NCBI GenBank assembly: GCA_017434455.1
Contig: JAFRFG010000012.1
Span: forward strand, 1-43,687
Reading direction: 5' to 3'
DNA from: Thermoguttaceae bacterium
Lineage (GTDB): Bacteria; Planctomycetota; Planctomycetia; Pirellulales; Thermoguttaceae
DNA: 43,687 bases
Each line of letters opens with the position of its first letter. The stretch's first letter is position 1. A program made the translations under genes and the position numbers. Under the pieces are notes generated by a model. The model saw nothing but the letters and a program-made list of their open reading frames with translations, was not told the DNA's origin and ran no database searches. Of the stretch, positions 42,510 through 43,687 are shown in pieces.

Positions 42510-43687
42510 TCAGGCGAAACAGCGTTTTCGTCCCTTTTGATTCCACCACGCGGTGAGTCCCTCGGCATCGCGGCAGCGCAAAAGCGCCGCCGCGGCGCCG
42601 AGGTTTTTTTCACACTGTTTCTTCCCGAAGAGTTTCGCCCCCAAGGCCCGCAGTTCCTTGGCGGTCCCCTCGCGGGGGCCGAACAAATCGGCCAACAGGT
42701 CGGCCAGAACACCGGCGCGCCAGCGGTCGGAACCGATCGGCTCTTTGGCGGCGGTTTTAGCGGAGGTGTCGGTTTTTGGTGTGTTCACGCCGAGGAGATC
42801 CCCGAAGAGGGCGGCCAGTTCCGCCTCGAGGGCATCGATCGTTTCCCGGCGCTTGGTCTGTTCTTTGGCCAGCGCGTCAAGCGCCTCTTCCAGTGACGCA
42901 AAGTTCGAGCGTCTTTCGCTGCTTAGGGCGCGCAGCGCCGAGGCGCGGAACCCGAACAGCCGCGGGTTCTCTTGGAGTATTCCTTGGTGGATTTCGATCA
43001 GCCGCGTGACGGTCGGGAGGATCTCGCCGGCCTTCGCGGCAAAGCTCTCCAGCGGGAAGGGGAGGCGTTTAATATCCCCCACCTGGCAGTTGGTCGAGGG
43101 GTTGATCGCCCGAATCAGATGCGCGGCGATCGGCGTATTGAGAAACCCCAGGGCCAGTTTCAGCGTCTCGGTGCCGCTTAACCGAACGCTCTTCGCCCCG
43201 GCGGGGAAGGTTTTTTCCCGGAAGCGCGCAAAGAGGGTCGAGGCGCCGACGTCGAAGATGGCGCCGCGGCGGCGCAGCCGCGCCGCCATCGGGCCGGTCC
43301 CCACATACGACCAGCTGACCCCCTCGCGGAAGAAATACCCCGGGTTTCGAATGACGCTCCTGTCGCTGGCGCGTACCTTTTCCCCGTCGTTTTCCCAATC
43401 GATGAAATATTCCACCGCGCCGGCCCAGCGGCGCGTTCCCTCCCCCTTGGCGTAGGGGATCCAGCGCGTTCCCCGCTGTTCGGGGGGAATCTTGTACCAG
43501 GGGCGCAGGAATCGGCGGTTGTCGCCGGTCGCCATCCCCTGGCGGATATCGAACCAGTCCCCCATTGTTTTCTCTTCGCGAAGAAGGGCGACCGGCGCGG
43601 GACCGAGGTGGTAGTAAAGCCCCGCGTTGGGGAAGGTGAGGTAATCGCTTTGCCGATGGAGGCAATAGAGGGGAGGTTTTTTATTCT
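42510..43687 (-). CDS. pglX: PglX-like adenine-specific DNA methyltransferase, C-terminal part
   Basis: The last 392 residues of a large protein whose N-terminus lies beyond the right edge (the frame is open to the last base). The order WFDIRQGMATGDNRRFLR..W, RWIPYAKGEGTRRWAG, YFIDWENDGEKV, RNPGYFFREGVSWSYV, AIFDVGASTLF, LALGFLNTPIAAHLI and NCQVGDIKRLPFP is that of the target-recognition half of BREX-1 PglX and related type IIG methylases. The catalytic NPPY motif would be off-window. A Glu/Lys-rich helical tail follows. The final 32 residues (ending WWNQKGRKRCFA) are encoded inside junction repeat C and overlap its terminator hairpin. BREX partners such as PglZ or BrxC would be expected further right if this is a full system. 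Confidence 0.78.
   Translation of the reverse strand, partial: NKKPPLYCLHRQSDYLTFPNAGLYYHLGPAPVALLREEKTMGDWFDIRQGMATGDNRRFLRPWYKIPPEQRGTRWIPYAKGEGTRRWAGAVEYFIDWENDGEKVRASDRSVIRNPGYFFREGVSWSYVGTGPMAARLRRRGAIFDVGASTLFARFREKTFPAGAKSVRLSGTETLKLALGFLNTPIAAHLIRAINPSTNCQVGDIKRLPFPLESFAAKAGEILPTVTRLIEIHQGILQENPRLFGFRASALRALSSERRSNFASLEEALDALAKEQTKRRETIDALEAELAALFGDLLGVNTPKTDTSAKTAAKEPIGSDRWRAGVLADLLADLFGPREGTAKELRALGAKLFGKKQCEKNLGAAAALLRCRDAEGLTAWWNQKGRKRCFA
42560..42610 (+). terminator. Expanded copy of the junction terminator in repeat C
   Basis: CCTCGGC at 42560 and GCGCCGAGG ending 42603 flank an extra GC-rich inner stem (CAGCGC/GCGCCG region), then a T-run. The insertion lengthens the hairpin and keeps the pglX frame open, whereas copies A and B shift that frame. 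Confidence 0.7.

Larger units (their letters stand above)
42263..42641. repeat. Junction repeat copy C (full module, real 3' end of pglX)
   Basis: About 95 percent identical to copy B by eye over 42409-42562, with scattered substitutions and a longer terminator hairpin. It includes the intact C-terminus of the PglX-like gene (minus strand) and, on the plus strand, the same glycosidase relic with the same internal stop and the same deletion junction as copy B. Confidence 0.88.

Overview
The window reads as chromosomal DNA of a GC-rich Gram-negative bacterium, most likely a member of the Planctomycetota. The signs are a LEPR-XLL type leader fragment (38.7-39.0 kb), a membrane protein resembling the planctomycetal DUF6677 family (2.6 kb), and the combination of Lnt, TolC/RND efflux and lipoproteins. 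This is inference from gene content; no rRNA or tRNA gene is present to anchor the taxonomy.

0-13 kb is housekeeping: PEP carboxykinase (left-truncated), isocitrate dehydrogenase, a small membrane protein, class II aldolase, a FabZ-like dehydratase plus TrmB operon, an unlisted 32-residue basic protein, IlvD, Maf, HemX-HemA, and TrpS-DapB. 13.5-22.3 kb holds a primary-type sigma factor and then a five-gene heavy-metal RND efflux cluster: TolC-like channel, a His/Cys-rich small protein behind a near-perfect promoter, a membrane fusion protein with a His-rich loop, a CzcA/CusA-type pump and a His-rich lipoprotein. 22.3-26.7 kb is the complete glycine cleavage operon gcvT-gcvH-gcvPA-gcvPB on the minus strand. 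27-34.4 kb holds GlgX, convergently overlapping Lnt, and then an ACP - FabF - acyl-CoA synthetase cluster. 34.5-36.3 kb is a secreted GH78-like glycosidase.

36.3-43.7 kb is different. A junction sequence occurs three times (A near 36.3 kb, B near 39.1-39.45 kb, C near 42.3-42.6 kb). A is the genuine 3' end and terminator of the glycosidase gene; C is the genuine 3' end of a PglX-like (BREX-type) adenine methyltransferase gene that runs off the right edge; B is a relic of both. Between A and B lies a TpLRR (BspA-like) protein gene with a decayed formylglycine-generating-enzyme-like tail and a LEPR-XLL leader fragment. Between B and C lies a Sel1-repeat lipoprotein gene. B and C each carry a hairpin followed by a leftward TTGACA promoter pointing into the cargo. 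The simplest reading is an ancestral glycosidase/pglX tail-to-tail junction split by two cassettes of almost equal length (3.06 and 3.17 kb), each with its own terminator-promoter module, beside a BREX-like defence locus. This is the most interesting part of the window.

Several good sigma70-like promoters share the form TTGAC(N)-17-TACAAT (9.0, 16.2 and 31.0 kb), so the housekeeping promoter grammar of this genome can be read directly.
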